Assembly (NCBI GenBank): GCA_019117345.1
Contig: DWZW01000097.1
Coordinates: 1-5,370, forward strand
From: Claveliimonas stercoravium
GTDB taxonomy: Bacteria; Bacillota; Clostridia; Lachnospirales; Lachnospiraceae
Reading direction: 5' to 3'
Length of the DNA: 5,370 nucleotides
Below, piece by piece: positions 4,882 through 5,370 of this stretch. The translations under genes were made by a program, and so were the position numbers. The notes beneath the pieces are model-generated. The model was given only the letters and a program-made list of their open reading frames with translations. It did no database searches and had not been told where the DNA came from. Positions within the stretch are counted from its first letter, which is position 1. Every line of letters begins with the position of its first letter.

Positions 4882-4889
4882 GTAATTTT

Positions 4890-4917
4890 ATTATAGCATT
4901 CCTGCCTGAAAAGTCAA
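4890..4917 (-). promoter_or_regulatory. Sigma-A promoter of perR
   Basis: On the minus strand TTGACT (4917-4912) is separated by 16 bp from a perfect TATAAT (4895-4890), which also has the extended TGC. The start site near 4884 leaves a leader of about 74 nt that includes the Fur/PerR box. Confidence 0.87.
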
Positions 4918-4931
4918 TCAGAAAATAAATA

Positions 4932-4947
4932 TGTAACAATTTGTAAC
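4932..4947 (+). repeat. Upstream TGTAAC pair (WalR-box-like, 4-bp spacer)
   Basis: TGTAAC at 4932-4937 and again at 4942-4947 are separated by AATT. The half-sites fit the WalR consensus TGTWAH, but the spacer is one base short of the usual five. The pair lies about 75 bp upstream of the -35 of the next gene, where an activator or secondary contact could sit. Confidence 0.4.
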
Positions 4948-5021
4948 ATTTATCGACAGAAAGTCTGTGGGAGATTAAGAAAAACATAATAATATAGTGC
5001 TCAAAATGCAAGGACACTGTG

Positions 5022-5050
5022 TTGACAAACGGTTGCCGCACTGATATAAT
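5022..5050 (+). promoter_or_regulatory. Full-consensus sigma-A promoter of the secreted-protein gene
   Basis: TTGACA (5022-5027), a 17-bp spacer and TATAAT (5045-5050), with TG at 5042-5043 as an extended -10, make a perfect consensus promoter. Transcription should begin near 5057, giving a leader of about 72 nt. Such a strong promoter usually needs repression to be controlled, which fits the repeats just downstream. Confidence 0.9.
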
Positions 5051-5055
5051 CTTAT

Positions 5056-5088
5056 CGTAACATTTGTAACAATTCTGTAATATTTACA
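5056..5088 (+). promoter_or_regulatory. Candidate WalR (YycF) box and related repeats in the leader
   Basis: TGTAAC (5065-5070), AATTC, TGTAAT (5076-5081) fits the WalR consensus TGTWAH-N5-TGTWAH exactly. A further CGTAAC lies at 5056-5061. The right half-site also forms the palindrome TGTAA-TAT-TTACA (5076-5088). The box starts at about +8 relative to the predicted start, a position expected to repress. WalR binding is inferred from motif and from the cell-wall-like gene downstream. Confidence 0.5.
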
Positions 5089-5128
5089 AAAGATAAGAAA
5101 ACATAAACAAGAAGTTAGGAGGCTGTTT

Positions 5129-5370
5129 ATGAAGTTATCTTTTAAAAGAGGATTGTTCATCGTTACTTTGACTGGAGTGATCTCAATTTCCGGGGAGAAG
5201 GCGGAGGCGTCTGACAGAACGGCAGAGATGTCCCTGCCCGGAGTGGGAATTGAGGCGGTGCTGGATGGCTGCAGTGCGTCTGACAGAGAGATAGACGTGG
5301 AGAGCTATCTCGTGCCGAGTGAAAAGGGTGAGTATTCAAATATGGCGTTCGCAAACGTCAGTACAGATAC
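5129..5370 (+). CDS. Secreted protein, N-terminal part; possible SH3/NlpC-P60 cell-wall protein
   Basis: The reading frame is open from ATG 5129 to the window end, 80 codons so far. AGGAGG (5117-5122) lies 6 nt upstream. The first residues, MKLSFKRG followed by LFIVTLTGVISISG, look like a signal peptide, with possible cleavage after AEA near residue 27. The mature start is acidic (DREIDVESYLVPSEKGEYS) and leads into MAFANVSTD. That stretch resembles the lead-in to a bacterial SH3 domain as found before NlpC/P60 hydrolase domains, but the diagnostic part lies beyond the window. A cell-wall role is therefore a tentative inference, helped by the WalR-like box. It is divergent from perR. Confidence 0.72.
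   Translation, partial: MKLSFKRGLFIVTLTGVISISGEKAEASDRTAEMSLPGVGIEAVLDGCSASDREIDVESYLVPSEKGEYSNMAFANVSTD

Noticed and set aside
4953..4972. Small hairpin ACAGA-AAG-TCTGT as a terminator
   Set aside because: The stem is only 5 bp and is followed by GGGAGATT with no U tract.
4975..5160. 61-residue minus-strand frame
   Set aside because: It lies across the perfect promoter and leader of the divergent gene, and has AT-rich, non-conserved content and no ribosome site.

Overview
The window looks like the chromosome of an anaerobic, spore-forming Clostridia member, most likely Lachnospiraceae. The reasons are the adjacent spoIID and spoIIQ genes, strong AGGAGG ribosome binding sites, consensus sigma-A promoters, two rubrerythrins beside a PerR regulator, and moderate-GC coding with AT-rich intergenic DNA. 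The taxonomic call is inference from content; no rRNA or marker gene is present.

Layout. Positions 1-1107 (+): the 3' end of spoIID, then spoIIQ, whose predicted product is a membrane-anchored LytM-like protein that has lost all its peptidase metal ligands. A forespore-type (sigma-F) promoter overlaps the end of spoIID, and a strong terminator follows spoIIQ. Positions 1113-1521 (+): a sigma-A promoter and a small GIY-YIG nuclease gene whose leader or N-terminal coding region carries a cluster of DnaA boxes at about 21-bp spacing. Positions 1499-2161 (-): a hemolysin III/TrhA-type membrane protein that overlaps the nuclease gene tail to tail. Positions 2383-3000 (+): an ECF transporter S component of unknown substrate, closed by a bidirectional terminator at 3032-3077.

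Positions 3099-4810 (-): a peroxide-defence cluster read as perR, then reverse rubrerythrin (rubredoxin domain first), then classical rubrerythrin. Both perR and the reverse rubrerythrin have recognisable promoters. The two promoters share a 12-bp element, TAATNNTTACTG on the + strand, just downstream of the -10. At perR it lies inside a Fur/PerR-like box; at the reverse rubrerythrin it lies inside a perfect 29-bp inverted repeat. This suggests that PerR controls itself and its neighbour.

Positions 4811-5128 are an intergenic stretch holding the perR promoter and operator and, on the other strand, a full-consensus sigma-A promoter with clustered TGTAAC repeats. One repeat pair matches the WalR (YycF) box TGTWAH-N5-TGTWAH. 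From 5129 to the window edge runs the start of a secreted protein, possibly an SH3-domain or NlpC/P60-type wall protein, which would suit WalR control.

The points most worth following up are the phased DnaA boxes at the GIY-YIG gene, the shared operator-like element in the perR/rubrerythrin promoters, the WalR-like box, the sigma-F promoter with a very short leader, and the fully degenerate SpoIIQ active site.
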